Shown: positions 1 to 8,990 of the stretch, piece by piece
Numbering within the stretch: position 1 is the stretch's first letter
How the letters are laid out: every line of letters starts with the position of its first letter
DNA from: Calditrichia bacterium
GTDB taxonomy: Bacteria > Calditrichota > Calditrichia > Calditrichales > J004
Assembly: GCA_020635035.1 (NCBI GenBank)
Contig: JACKAO010000008.1
Span: 169,229 to 233,228 of the forward strand
Length of the DNA stretch: 64,000 bases
Reading direction: 5' to 3'
Notes under the pieces: model-generated
Database searches by the model: none
Told to the model about the DNA's origin: nothing
The model's input: the letters and a program-made list of their open reading frames with translations, nothing else
Program-made: the position numbers and the translations under genes

Positions 1-950
1 TCATCATAGACAAGCAGTTTACTTATTTCATCTTTTTTTCCGGACATGAGCTGACTGATATACCAGTTTTTATCTCCGTTTCTAAATGGACGCGTAATGA
101 AACTGCCGGACTCGTTACCCATGCGTTTATTGTAAATAATTTCCAGCCGGGTATTCAATAGCAGTAAATAGGTATTGAAATCAGAAAACGAGACTGGCCA
201 GTCAATATTGCCTGGGGCATTGGTTGAGAGAATAAGATCTTCATTACCATCCTGATCAAAATCAGCCATTTCAATCAATTGGATTTTGACCCCTGTTAAA
301 AATTGATTTATAATCCTATGCTTAACAAGATCAATGATAAACACACCCCGTGGCCATTCTGCCTTTCCTGCATTGAGCGCTAAAATTAATTCATCAACAC
401 CGTCGTTATTCAAATCAGCTTTTTTAAGGTCTTCCAGCCAAAGATCCCAGGTATCCCAAACAGCATTCTGATCACTTAGAACTCTTTTACGCTTTAATAT
501 GGGGTGATACTGCAGGATTTCAATATTATTACGAACATCCAGAATATTCAGGAACAGCACGCTGTCACTATGGCATAAAACAATTACTTCTTCCCAGCCA
601 TCATCATTTATATCAACTGTTGGTAATGGATAGCGCTGGAAATGCCTTTTAGTTTCAACAAAAGGATACTGAAAATGAGCTTCCTGGATAACATTAAAAG
701 CAGATGAATCCAGGACAGAAATAAGAATATCTCTTTTACTTTGATTATTTACTATCCGGAAAACTTCTACTTTATGATCATCATTTAGATCTTTTATTGT
801 ATAGTCTGTTTTTTCACTTAAAATAGCAGGTGAGAAATCATTCTTAATAATCTTAAATCTCCAGGGGGTTGTTGTCTGATAAATCAAATATACAATAACA
901 ACCGTATAGAGTGCCGCAAGCAGGGCTATGGCAATTTTTAGTTTTTTCAT
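1..950 (-). CDS. Membrane-anchored FG-GAP/VCBS repeat protein, C-terminus cut by window edge
   Basis: Translating the minus strand from the ATG at 950 gives an open frame that runs off the left edge, about 316 residues. Residues 5-24 are a hydrophobic segment behind a Lys-rich start (MKKLKIAIALL), either a signal anchor or an uncleaved signal peptide. The rest is a beta-rich repeat protein with several Asp-rich calcium-loop motifs of the FG-GAP/VCBS type: DLNDDHKVEVF, DINDDGWEEVIV, DLNNDGVDELIL and DFDQDGNEDLIL. Such repeats form beta-propeller blades and usually serve extracellular binding. The missing C-terminus could hold a further domain; FG-GAP domains are sometimes joined to signalling domains, but none is visible here. 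The gene lies 150 bases downstream of the HAD gene on the same strand, so co-transcription is possible. Confidence 0.75.
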   Translation of the reverse strand, partial: MKKLKIAIALLAALYTVVIVYLIYQTTTPWRFKIIKNDFSPAILSEKTDYTIKDLNDDHKVEVFRIVNNQSKRDILISVLDSSAFNVIQEAHFQYPFVETKRHFQRYPLPTVDINDDGWEEVIVLCHSDSVLFLNILDVRNNIEILQYHPILKRKRVLSDQNAVWDTWDLWLEDLKKADLNNDGVDELILALNAGKAEWPRGVFIIDLVKHRIINQFLTGVKIQLIEMADFDQDGNEDLILSTNAPGNIDWPVSFSDFNTYLLLLNTRLEIIYNKRMGNESGSFITRPFRNGDKNWYISQLMSGKKDEISKLLVYD

Positions 951-1099
951 ATAAAGATTAGGGAAGATAAACTTTTAACAAGTTAGGTCTCTAACGGCAC
1001 TTTGGCAAGGGTCAAAAGTGTTGACGTTTGGCAACAAAAAAGGGGCTAAATGTTGCAAGATGGAAACAATAAATCTTAATAAATTTCGATTTTGTAAAA

Positions 1100-1786
1100 C
1101 TACTTCATCAGATCCATTATCCCATCCAAATCGGTTAAATCCGGCAGGATCGCTTCGGGGTGGTGGGCTTGCAGTTCTTCGCGGGTGGTGGGGCCGGTTG
1201 TCACAGCCAGGCATTTCATACCATTATGGTGCGCACATTCCACATCACGGATGCTGTCACCAATTACCCAGGTATCCTGTGCGGAAAAGTTATAACCAAA
1301 ATATTCACTTGCTCGCTTTACCGCTATTACCGGCAGCTTATTGCGGTCCCAGTGATCGCAGCCAAACGCTCCCGTTTGGAAAAACGCATACAGGCCGGCA
1401 GCCGAAAGCTTAATCTTTGCCCCGGTTGCCATATTCCCGGTTACCAGGGCCATATAAATATCTTTGTCTTCACGGCAGGCATTAAGAAGCTGCTGCACAC
1501 CGGGTAAAACCAAAGGCGGATTTTCCGGGGTCACATGTTTGGCCAGCTCAATCATAAACTCATCCAGAATCTCACGCACCAAAGGATCATCCATTTCAAT
1601 ATGATGGCCATTTGCCTGCAGCACTTTCTGCACAATCAACGGGTCTGTCATACCTGAAAAACCCACTTCATTGCCATTTTTAAAACCCGGGAAAAACTTA
1701 TGAATCACATCGATGGCAACCTTTTTAGGAACCCCACGACCGGAAATAAGCGTGCCGTCTATATCAAACAGGATAAGTTTTTTCAT
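1100..1786 (-). CDS. HAD-superfamily hydrolase, phosphoglycolate-phosphatase-like
   Basis: A 228-residue cytosolic haloacid-dehalogenase-fold hydrolase. Motif I is FDIDGTLISG at residues 7-16, whose first Asp is the nucleophile. Motif II is the ALVTGN region, the motif III Lys lies in the RNKLPVIAVK segment, and motif IV is VIGDSIRDVECA with the metal-binding Asp pair. A helical cap domain sits between motifs I and II, as in Gph/PhnX-like phosphatases. The substrate cannot be deduced; a small phosphate ester such as 2-phosphoglycolate is the family default. The gene follows era by 3 bases and closes a run of closely spaced minus-strand genes, so it is probably the last cistron of that operon. 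Confidence 0.85.
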   Translation of the reverse strand: MKKLILFDIDGTLISGRGVPKKVAIDVIHKFFPGFKNGNEVGFSGMTDPLIVQKVLQANGHHIEMDDPLVREILDEFMIELAKHVTPENPPLVLPGVQQLLNACREDKDIYMALVTGNMATGAKIKLSAAGLYAFFQTGAFGCDHWDRNKLPVIAVKRASEYFGYNFSAQDTWVIGDSIRDVECAHHNGMKCLAVTTGPTTREELQAHHPEAILPDLTDLDGIMDLMK

Positions 1787-1789
1787 TAA

Positions 1790-2686
1790 TCAATAGCCCA
1801 GGTATTTTAGCTTTTCTTCGCTGCGGCGCCAGGCCTGATTGACTTTAACATGCAGCTCCAGGTACACTTCGCGATCCAGGAAACTTTCAATCACCCGGCG
1901 GGCATTCTCACCAATTTTTTTCAGCTTTTCGCCCTTGTTGCCAATCAGGATGCCTTTCTGCGAATCACGCTCCACAAAAATAACGGCTTCAATAAAATCT
2001 TTACCCTTTTTACGTTCCTTGAAATTTTTAATCAGCACTTCCGTGGAATAAGGAATTTCTTCATGAAACGACCTGAAAATCTGCTCACGGATCAGCTCAC
2101 CCACAAAAAACTTTTCCGGCTGATCGGTCAGCATATCTTTTGGATAGAAAGGCGGGCTTAATGGAAGGTTGTTTTGGATCTCATTCTGCAGCTCCGTCAA
2201 ACCTTCTTTTTTGAGCGCTGAAACAGGTATGATCGCATTAAAGGGATACCATTCCTGGTAAAGTTTTATCAATGGCAGAAGTTTGTTCTTTTCAACCAGG
2301 TCGATTTTATTGAGCACCAGGATAGCCCGGGTGGCAGATGTGTTAAAATCTTTAAGATTGATCTCCACCGGATGTACCTTTTCTTTGGCATCCACGATCA
2401 TCAGCAAAAGATCGGCATCAGCCAGGGCGAGTTCTATCTGGCGGATCATCTTTTTGTGCAGTTCATACTTGGGTTTAACCACCCCAGGTGTATCCATAAA
2501 AATACACTGTGTATCGGGTTGATTTAAAATACCCAGGACATTGCGTCGTGTAGTTTGCGGACGTGCAGAAATAATCGCCAGTCGTACATCCAGCAAAGCG
2601 TTTAACAAGGTCGATTTTCCCGAATTGGGCATACCAAAAATTGCCGCATAACCGGCATGATGGTTGATATTTGTAATCTCTGTCAT
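1790..2686 (-). CDS. era: GTPase Era
   Basis: A 298-residue Era-type GTPase that binds 16S rRNA and assists 30S subunit maturation. The G domain shows G1 GMPNSGKS (residues 18-25), a switch-I Thr in RPQTTRR (42-48), G3 DTPG (65-68) and G4 NKID (126-129). The C-terminal third carries the KH RNA-binding domain with the loop GILIGNKGEKLKKIG, then a typical Era tail ending in KLKYLGY. Length and domain order are normal for the family. G1 has Met-Pro-Asn-Ser where GRPNVGKS is usual, a mild variation. The start ATG overlaps the stop of the upstream gene by 4 bases, implying translational coupling. Confidence 0.95.
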   Translation of the reverse strand: MTEITNINHHAGYAAIFGMPNSGKSTLLNALLDVRLAIISARPQTTRRNVLGILNQPDTQCIFMDTPGVVKPKYELHKKMIRQIELALADADLLLMIVDAKEKVHPVEINLKDFNTSATRAILVLNKIDLVEKNKLLPLIKLYQEWYPFNAIIPVSALKKEGLTELQNEIQNNLPLSPPFYPKDMLTDQPEKFFVGELIREQIFRSFHEEIPYSTEVLIKNFKERKKGKDFIEAVIFVERDSQKGILIGNKGEKLKKIGENARRVIESFLDREVYLELHVKVNQAWRRSEEKLKYLGY

Positions 2687-3276
2687 TCCAGCACACCAAG
2701 CATCATGCGTATTTGATTTAAGCGTTCATTCATAACTTTAAATTCCGTATCCTTATCCAGTTTATCCGTCCAGAACTCGCAGATCGTTCCGCTGCGTCCG
2801 ACAAAAAAATAAGCAAGATTATTAAATTTTTTCAGAACCCTGCGGAACTCATCTTTTGCAATAATTTTTTCAACTTTTCGATTGTTGGCCGGCAATAAAA
2901 CATATGCCAGGTCATCATTTATAAACAAAACTGAATCCATATTTGGATTTTCGCTGTCCTGCTCTTTCAGCCAGTCCCGCTCCGCAATTGTTATAGAGAG
3001 CGGTGATGATATCGTAAGCGTAAAATCAATATATGTTTTGCGGCCTTCTTTCGACCGTGCTGTGCTGAAATTAATGGTCAGATCATGCTCATTAATTTTA
3101 CCATGAAATACTGGCCTGGCTGCGAAACCATTACGGATAATCTTTCCCTTATAATGATCTTCAAGATCGATTAAATTTCTGTGTACAACATCCCACAGGG
3201 ATTTACGCATATAAATCAATACAATCCAGATCAAAAACAGGATAGTGACAATTCCTGCCGAAGTCAGTAAAAGCAT
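2683..3276 (-). CDS. Single-span membrane protein of unknown function
   Basis: 197 residues. The N-terminus is one transmembrane helix (about residues 2-24, ending IWIVLIYMRK), followed by a soluble domain of about 170 residues with many beta strands and charged residues. The ruler-like hydrophobic span and short positive stretch suggest an anchor with the domain facing the cytoplasm, but this is inferred. I recognise no catalytic motif or family. It sits between the M50 protease gene (12 bases upstream) and era (4-base overlap), and so is translated as part of this operon. A role beside the membrane protease is possible but has no direct support. Confidence 0.7.
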   Translation of the reverse strand: MLLLTSAGIVTILFLIWIVLIYMRKSLWDVVHRNLIDLEDHYKGKIIRNGFAARPVFHGKINEHDLTINFSTARSKEGRKTYIDFTLTISSPLSITIAERDWLKEQDSENPNMDSVLFINDDLAYVLLPANNRKVEKIIAKDEFRRVLKKFNNLAYFFVGRSGTICEFWTDKLDKDTEFKVMNERLNQIRMMLGVLE

Positions 3277-3288
3277 AAAAAGATTATC

Positions 3289-4422
3289 CTATTGCAAATA
3301 CATGGGCATTGGTGAAAAGCTTAGTATAAAAATGATGTAGGCAAAATACCCCAGAATACGCCGTCTTTTATCTATCTCCATGGAATCATCCAATGTTGGC
3401 GGATGCTTGAATCGAATAAAAATCAAAATTAACAACGGCCATAAGACATAAACAAACGATTGAAATCTTGATATCAGGACAATGTTCAGAATTATAATCC
3501 CGGTAAAACCCAAAATGGCAATTCTTTCTGCCCCTGATCCGAACAGTGCGTAGGTAATATGCCCGCCATCAAGCTGTCCGATCGGCATCAGGTTTAAAGC
3601 TGTTACCAGCAAACCAAACCAGCCGGCAACAATAAAAGGAAAATGATACATTTCCGACATTGGTAAATAAGTACGGCCGGTTATCCAGGCAAGTATATCA
3701 AATAACAAATTACTGCCAAAGGTCAACACACCGGCAGAATCTTCGGAGATTGGATGAATGTTTGAAATAAAATCCCACATCGCCTGCTCAGAAGGAATGT
3801 TCAGAAATCCGATTATAAGAAAGGCTACACTAACCACAAAACCGGCAATCGGCCCGGCAATCCCTATATCAAAAAGAGCTTTTTTATTTGGGATGGGCGC
3901 CTTCAGACGGATAAATGCACCGAACGTCCCAAAGCTGAACATAAGCGGGAAATAGAAAGGCAAAAAATATGGAAGCGTGACGTTAATACCGTAATATCGT
4001 GCATACAGATAATGTCCCATTTCGTGGCAGAAAAGGATTGTGAGTAAGGCAAAGGAATAATAAAACCCATAACTGAAATTTTCCCATGAAAGCAGCGGAT
4101 CCAATCCGCCAAGCAGGGCGCCTGTAAACGATGTTGTGATAATTGTTAATAAAAACAATAAGACGGGAATAAAAACCTGGTTCTTTTTGGGAACCCTGTC
4201 CGATGAAATGATGCGCAGGTAATATTTTGTGGGCGAAGCTTCCGCCTGGGAATATAATCCACGTGTCAATAAATGCTGCTGCAGTTCTTTAACTTCTTCT
4301 TCAGAGATACGGTCCCGTTTTTGCTTATAAACCAAAAGACCATACAATCTTGCCCATCTGTCTTTTTTTAAACGATTATTAATTACATCATCCGCAATTT
4401 CAGCACGACGCTTTGAGTACAA
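3289..4422 (-). CDS. Site-2 protease family (M50) intramembrane metalloprotease
   Basis: A 377-residue polytopic membrane protein. The zinc site is CHEMGHYLYA with HExxH at residues 133-137, and the second M50 signature NLMPIGQLDGGH lies at 277-288, supplying the Asp ligand. Both are intact, so an active protease is expected. About 80 cytosolic residues precede the first span, and no PDZ domain is visible, which resembles EGY1/S2P-like members rather than RseP. Such enzymes cut transmembrane segments of regulators or transporters; the substrate is unknown. It follows the exported methyltransferase gene by 22 bases and precedes the membrane-protein/era pair. Confidence 0.88.
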   Translation of the reverse strand: MYSKRRAEIADDVINNRLKKDRWARLYGLLVYKQKRDRISEEEVKELQQHLLTRGLYSQAEASPTKYYLRIISSDRVPKKNQVFIPVLLFLLTIITTSFTGALLGGLDPLLSWENFSYGFYYSFALLTILFCHEMGHYLYARYYGINVTLPYFLPFYFPLMFSFGTFGAFIRLKAPIPNKKALFDIGIAGPIAGFVVSVAFLIIGFLNIPSEQAMWDFISNIHPISEDSAGVLTFGSNLLFDILAWITGRTYLPMSEMYHFPFIVAGWFGLLVTALNLMPIGQLDGGHITYALFGSGAERIAILGFTGIIILNIVLISRFQSFVYVLWPLLILIFIRFKHPPTLDDSMEIDKRRRILGYFAYIIFILSFSPMPMYLQ

Positions 4423-4444
4423 ATGCAGTTCCTTTTCTGTTCCG

Positions 4445-5188
4445 TTATTTCGGTTTGTTACTATCCTTTTCCTGGATCTTGCCCGTCATCGGTACGAACC
4501 TTACCGGCAAAACACTGTCCATTGTATGACCACTTTCGTTTTTACTTACAACCACAAGTTCCTGAACATATTCCCCCACGGGTAAAATCATACGGCCGCC
4601 AACCTTCAGTTGTTCCAGCAAAAGCGGGGGAATGGTTGATGGCGCTGCTGTAACGATAATTGCATCAAAGGGTGCTTTTTCAGGCCAGCCAAGATATCCG
4701 TCTCCCTGCCTGATAACAACATTTTTGTAATTTAATCGTTCCACTGTCTCTTGTGCACGCGATGCCAGCTCTTCAATTATTTCCATTGAATAAACCGTAT
4801 CAACAATCTGCGCCAGCACAGCTGCCTGGTATCCTGAGCCGGTTCCTATTTCCAGTACTTTGTCACCCGGTTTTACATGCAACTCTTCTGTCATAAAAGC
4901 AACAATATAGGGCTGACTGATTGTCTGCCCGGAACCGATTGCACGGGCTTCGTCAAGATAGGCAAAATTCTGTTCTTCAGGCGGGACAAATTCATGACGC
5001 GGTACGGTCAGCATGGCGTTGATAACCAGGGAATCCTTAACGCCCCTGGCAATAATTTGCCGTTTAACCATTTCACTTCGCATAGTTTTATAATCTTTCG
5101 CTGAACTTTCCTGAATATTTTTTTCATTACAATTAATTACTAATAAAAACAATAAAAGTGCTAAAGTAAAATTTTGAAAATATGTCAT
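4445..5188 (-). CDS. pcm: Protein-L-isoaspartate O-methyltransferase with an export signal
   Basis: 247 residues. The body matches PCMT, which uses S-adenosylmethionine to methylate L-isoaspartyl residues and start repair of aged proteins: MVKRQIIARGVKD, the VPRHEFVPP motif, the GSGQTISQPY substrate loop and the SAM motif LEIGTGSGYQAA. Unlike the standard cytosolic enzyme, it begins with a hydrophobic segment (residues 8-18) ending LLVINC at Cys20, which looks like a lipoprotein signal although Asn before the Cys is atypical of a lipobox. Export would place a SAM enzyme outside the cytoplasm, where SAM supply is unclear. It lies 6 bases after the HDAC-like gene. Identity as PCMT is firm; location is inferred. 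Confidence 0.88.
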   Translation of the reverse strand: MTYFQNFTLALLLFLLVINCNEKNIQESSAKDYKTMRSEMVKRQIIARGVKDSLVINAMLTVPRHEFVPPEEQNFAYLDEARAIGSGQTISQPYIVAFMTEELHVKPGDKVLEIGTGSGYQAAVLAQIVDTVYSMEIIEELASRAQETVERLNYKNVVIRQGDGYLGWPEKAPFDAIIVTAAPSTIPPLLLEQLKVGGRMILPVGEYVQELVVVSKNESGHTMDSVLPVRFVPMTGKIQEKDSNKPK

Positions 5189-5194
5189 GTTATT

Positions 5195-6139
5195 TCATAC
5201 TTGCTTTAAAATATTCAGATGCGCCACCACAGATGCTGCTAATCCTTCAAGATCATAACCGCCTTCTAAAACGGACACAATCTTTCCATTACAATGTTTT
5301 TCTGCAAAATTTACAACAATCTCGGTTAACTTCGCAAAGCCATTTTCTGTAAGTCTCATCCCACCGATAGGATCATCACCATGCGCGTCAAATCCTGCTG
5401 AAATCATCACCAGATCTGGTATAAACACTGTTTGAATTTGAGTCAAAGCTTTGTGCAGCAAATCCTGGTAAAAAACATCATCCTTACCCGCGGAGAGCGG
5501 ATAGTTGAGAGTATATCCCTGCCCAATGCCCGTTCCTGTTTCTCTTTCATAACCACTACCGGGAAATAACGGCACCTGGTGCATACTCAGGTAGAACACA
5601 TCGTTTCGTGAATAAAAAATATCCTGCGTTCCGTTACCATGATGCACATCCCAGTCGATAATCAGGATTTTGTCTATACTGTACTGCTGAAGTGCATGGG
5701 CTGCTGCAATTGCAATATTATTAAAAATACAAAATCCCATAGATCGCTGATATTCCGCATGATGTCCCGGTGGACGAACGGCGGCAAATGCTCTTTTAAA
5801 TTGATTTTCCAAAACAAGATCAACGCATTTAATTGCTGCTCCGACGGCATTTTCAACGGCGTCCATTGACTTTTCAGACATGAATGTATCGCCAAGATCC
5901 AGCATAACATTGTTTTTTCCGCGTTGACTCATATTAAATTTAACAAGATCGGGATCATGGGCCAATGCTATTTGCCCGGGTGTGGCAGGTTGCGATGTTA
6001 AGTGTGTTAAGTGGTTCCAAATATCAGAGTTCTGAATGAGATTATGCACCGCTTCCAGGCGCTGTTTTCTTTCAGGATGATATTTACCTGCATTGTGCTC
6101 TAAAAAGATGGAATCGTATATATAGGCTAAGTTTTGCAT
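5195..6139 (-). CDS. Histone deacetylase family (AcuC/HDAC-like) deacylase
   Basis: A 314-residue class-I/II HDAC-fold zinc amidohydrolase. Visible landmarks are RPPGHHAE (the His pair at 126-127), IDWDVHHGNGTQ with zinc ligands Asp164 and His166, AGFDAH with the third ligand Asp251, and a C-terminal EGGYDLEGLA carrying the usual transition-state Tyr. All catalytic residues are present. Bacterial members deacetylate acetyl-lysine (AcuC) or acetylpolyamines; the substrate cannot be chosen from sequence. No signal peptide is seen, so it is cytosolic. It lies 38 bases after the histidine kinase and 6 bases before the exported methyltransferase, so it is probably co-transcribed with both. Confidence 0.9.
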   Translation of the reverse strand: MQNLAYIYDSIFLEHNAGKYHPERKQRLEAVHNLIQNSDIWNHLTHLTSQPATPGQIALAHDPDLVKFNMSQRGKNNVMLDLGDTFMSEKSMDAVENAVGAAIKCVDLVLENQFKRAFAAVRPPGHHAEYQRSMGFCIFNNIAIAAAHALQQYSIDKILIIDWDVHHGNGTQDIFYSRNDVFYLSMHQVPLFPGSGYERETGTGIGQGYTLNYPLSAGKDDVFYQDLLHKALTQIQTVFIPDLVMISAGFDAHGDDPIGGMRLTENGFAKLTEIVVNFAEKHCNGKIVSVLEGGYDLEGLAASVVAHLNILKQV

Positions 6140-6177
6140 AAAACGATCATTATAAAATGATGCCGTTTAATTATGTG

Positions 6178-7920
6178 TTAATTTAGACGCGGAAAGTAAA
6201 TTTTAAAAGTGGTTCCTTTATTCACTTCAGACTCGACTTCAATTCTGCCTTTTTGTTCTTCAATAAGTTTTTTAACAATCGCAAGCCCAAGACCAGTTCC
6301 ACCTTTCTTGCCGCTGGTAACAAAGGAATCGAATAATGTTTCCTTTATCTCATCAGGAATCCCTGATCCATTGTCCGAAAGCAGAAACAGTACATTGTCT
6401 TTTTCTTTATTTGCAACAATAGAAAATTTACCACCGGGGTCCATTGCTTCTAAAGCATTTTTCATAATATTCATAAAAATGCGCTGAATTTTTTCAGGAT
6501 CAACATAAATCATACTTGCTGTGTTACAGGCGCTTTCAAAAAGGTAACCTTTCTTTTTAACATCGGCTTCAAAAAAGCGGCTAAAGTCATCAAGAATTTT
6601 ATTAACGGCACATTTAACTGGCAAAATGCTGGATTTACCTTTGGCAAAATCAAGCACATCTGTTGTCATGTTTGTTAAAAACTTAATCTGTTGTATCACG
6701 ATATCTGCATAATCTTTGCGGGTTTCCTGATCGTCTTCTTCCTGCAGCAAATCCACAAAACCATAGATATTATTCATCGGTGTACGAAGGTCATGAACAA
6801 TTGTGCTCATCATATTTCCGATAGCGGACAAACGGTCGGCTTTAATTTTTTCTTCGCGCAACTGAAAAGTTTCGATTGTCCTGGAAATCTGGCTGGCCAG
6901 CGAACTCAGTAAACGCATGTCATCCGTGCTGAAATAATCGTTTTTATCCGATTTATTAAAAATCTCCAGTATTCCAATTACATTATCATCAATTTTAAGA
7001 GGAACACAGGCGACTTGTTTTATATCCAGGCCAATCTTCTTGCCGAATTCTTTTTTAAAAAGCGGATCATTTCCGGCATCATTTGAGTAGTAAACTTCAC
7101 CGGTTTGTACAACTTTACCAACAATGCCGGATTTTCCGGAAAAAGTAAGTTTGTCTACTTTCTCCCTATCCAGATTTTTTACAACCCTGCGGGAAAATTC
7201 ATGTGTTTTGGGATCGCGTAAGGTAATAAGTGCTGCTTCCACGCGGATTGTTTCAGTTATTTTTTCAATCAGGATATTAAGCAGTTCTTCAAGAGTATAG
7301 GCTTTGTTTAATTCTCTTTCCGTATCGAATAACAGGTTTAATTCATTTACTTTTCGTTCCAGTTTTGAATACAAAACAGAATTATTCAGTGAAATAGCAA
7401 TTTGCGAAGCCATGCTTGCAAGAAGTTCTTCATCATTTTTTTCAAAAACGCCATTGCGTTTATTCAATACCTGGAGAACCCCGATAATATTTCTTTCTTT
7501 TGAAGTATCGTTACTGGCTTCAAAAATAGGCATACATAAAATTGAGCGGGTTTTGTAACCGGTTTTTTTATCAATTGCCGGATTGAATCTGTCATCTTTA
7601 TAAGCATCGGGGATGTTTATTACATCGCCGGTTTTTGCTACATGGCCGGCGATACCAACCCCAATTTTTAAACGGATCTCTAATATTTCTGCTTTTTGGG
7701 CAACCTTAGACCATAATTCACCTTTTTCCTGATCCACTATGTAAAAGGTACCCCGCTCGGCATCCATCAACTTGTTTACTTCTTCGATAACCAGCATCAG
7801 CAGCCGTTCCAGGCGCAGTTCTGAGCTTAACGCCCGGCCAATATGCTGGATTGAATCCATTTCAATGGATTTTCGCTGTAGCTGCTTTTCCAATTCAGAA
7901 ATTGTTTTTTGCATATCCAT
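6178..7920 (-). CDS. Soluble sensor histidine kinase with two GAF domains
   Basis: 580 residues with no membrane span. A short N-terminal coiled coil (SELEKQLQRKSIEMD) leads to GAF1 (about 28-180) and GAF2 (about 205-355). A HisKA dimerisation helix follows with the phospho-acceptor in VHDLRTPMNN near residue 385. The C-terminal HATPase domain has the N box MKNALEAMD, the G1 box DNGSGIPDE and the G2 box GTGLGLAIVKKL. The GAF domains suggest sensing of a small molecule or redox state; motifs such as GVGIAGHVAKTGDVINIPD are typical of the family. No response regulator lies beside it. The STAS gene is just upstream but is separated by an intrinsic terminator. Confidence 0.9.
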   Translation of the reverse strand: MDMQKTISELEKQLQRKSIEMDSIQHIGRALSSELRLERLLMLVIEEVNKLMDAERGTFYIVDQEKGELWSKVAQKAEILEIRLKIGVGIAGHVAKTGDVINIPDAYKDDRFNPAIDKKTGYKTRSILCMPIFEASNDTSKERNIIGVLQVLNKRNGVFEKNDEELLASMASQIAISLNNSVLYSKLERKVNELNLLFDTERELNKAYTLEELLNILIEKITETIRVEAALITLRDPKTHEFSRRVVKNLDREKVDKLTFSGKSGIVGKVVQTGEVYYSNDAGNDPLFKKEFGKKIGLDIKQVACVPLKIDDNVIGILEIFNKSDKNDYFSTDDMRLLSSLASQISRTIETFQLREEKIKADRLSAIGNMMSTIVHDLRTPMNNIYGFVDLLQEEDDQETRKDYADIVIQQIKFLTNMTTDVLDFAKGKSSILPVKCAVNKILDDFSRFFEADVKKKGYLFESACNTASMIYVDPEKIQRIFMNIMKNALEAMDPGGKFSIVANKEKDNVLFLLSDNGSGIPDEIKETLFDSFVTSGKKGGTGLGLAIVKKLIEEQKGRIEVESEVNKGTTFKIYFPRLN

Positions 7921-8020
7921 TGCCTGTCAATCCTTATCTGAATTTATATAAAGTTTATTAGATGTCACTTAATTGAATCAATCCTGATGTTCGGACAAAA
8001 GGTAACACATGAAATAAATA

Positions 8021-8058
8021 AAACAAAAAAAGGGATTGAACAAAAGCTCAATCCCTTT
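8021..8058 (-). terminator. Intrinsic terminator of the STAS gene
   Basis: An 11-bp perfect stem, aaagggattga (8029-8039) and tcaatcccttt (8048-8058), encloses an 8-base loop. On the minus strand it is followed by a T-rich tract (complement of aaacaaaaaa, 8021-8030). It lies 21 bases past the STAS stop, separating that gene from the kinase downstream. Confidence 0.85.
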
Positions 8059-8078
8059 AAAAAAGAAATTCAAAATTA

Positions 8079-8417
8079 TCAACTGAAAGAAGAAACAGCT
8101 CTTTCGACTGTTTCGAAAGTAGTAAACACCTTTATCAGTTGTGTAATAATAAGCAAACTTTCTACTTTTTCTGTAACGCGGGCAAGTGCAAGTTTACCTT
8201 CAGCATTATTTAAAGTGGTCATACTGGCCATTAATACGCCCATACCCGAGCTGTTCATCCATTTTACATCGCCAAGATCAATAACTACATTCTTTATACC
8301 GTCAGCGATTAAACTTTTAATATGATCATGAACCGCTTGCGTCTCAGGTCCACCCATCATTTTACCATTTAGCGTAAGTACAGCAACATGATTTTCTATT
8401 TTTTCTTTAATTTTCAT
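8079..8417 (-). CDS. STAS-domain protein, anti-sigma factor antagonist-like
   Basis: 112 residues from the ATG at 8417. The frame stays open four codons further to a TTG, but the paralogue at 52357 begins with the same MKIKE, and a G-rich ribosome-binding site (GGGGG) lies 5 bases before this ATG. STAS proteins such as SpoIIAA/RsbV bind anti-sigma kinases and are switched by phosphorylation of one Ser. Here the switch region reads KWMNSSGMGVLM: the Ser is retained, while the preceding residue is Asn where SpoIIAA/RsbV have Asp. It lies directly upstream of a histidine kinase, but no RsbW-type anti-sigma kinase is in the window. Probable role: a partner-switching regulator. Confidence 0.88.
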   Translation of the reverse strand: MKIKEKIENHVAVLTLNGKMMGGPETQAVHDHIKSLIADGIKNVVIDLGDVKWMNSSGMGVLMASMTTLNNAEGKLALARVTEKVESLLIITQLIKVFTTFETVERAVSSFS

Positions 8418-8507
8418 TGAAACCCCCAAAGTGTGGATGCGGCAAAAAAATAAAATAAATTAAATAATGTGTCAATTTTATTTAATATTGTGGCTCTTCA
8501 AAAACAA

Positions 8508-8813
8508 TCAGGCTTCTTCTTGTTCTTCAGTTTTTTCAATGTAATAAGCTTGGATTTTATTATTAAAAAATTCATCCTGAGCAATAACTGTAGGATTAAT
8601 TTCTTTTTCGAACTTGATATCTTCCATTAACTCACGATCATAAATATCTGCTTCATCATATAAATCCATATCGCTGAGAATTTCGTTTTCTTTCTTTTCT
8701 TCCAGCCGTTCTGAATTAATCTGGCGGGCACGTGCTGCAATTAGAAGACATGCTTCGTAAATATTCAGTTTTTTTTCATGCATTTTACGTAAATCGAGAG
8801 TTTGGATGGCCAT
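8508..8813 (-). CDS. rpoZ: DNA-directed RNA polymerase omega subunit
   Basis: 101 residues. The core NIYEACLLIAARARQINSER near residues 17-36 matches the omega helix of FCB-group bacteria (general form IYE...ARQIN), which stabilises the beta-prime subunit. The C-terminal half is acidic and low in complexity, ending in Glu-rich residues. A ribosome-binding site (GGAGAAA) precedes the ATG. It is monocistronic or leads the STAS gene, whose start lies 90 bases downstream, and it is divergent from the methyltransferase gene at 8991 across a 177-base intergenic region. Confidence 0.85.
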   Translation of the reverse strand: MAIQTLDLRKMHEKKLNIYEACLLIAARARQINSERLEEKKENEILSDMDLYDEADIYDRELMEDIKFEKEINPTVIAQDEFFNNKIQAYYIEKTEEQEEA

Positions 8814-8990
8814 TCATTTCTCCATTTTTATGTTGTCAAATAGCCGGTAAATATAATAACAAGGCAACTAATTGTCAAAATAAAAATACCGTTTATTTAC
8901 AGAAACTGCTATTGATTATTTCAATATTTTTAATTACCTCTAAAAATTCTCCTTTGATATTCAAAATCCCATTTCATTGCCGGAACAACT

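Noticed and set aside
1018..1413. Plus-strand open frame opposite the HAD gene
   Set aside because: The HAD motifs on the minus strand explain this region, and the frame shows no domain.
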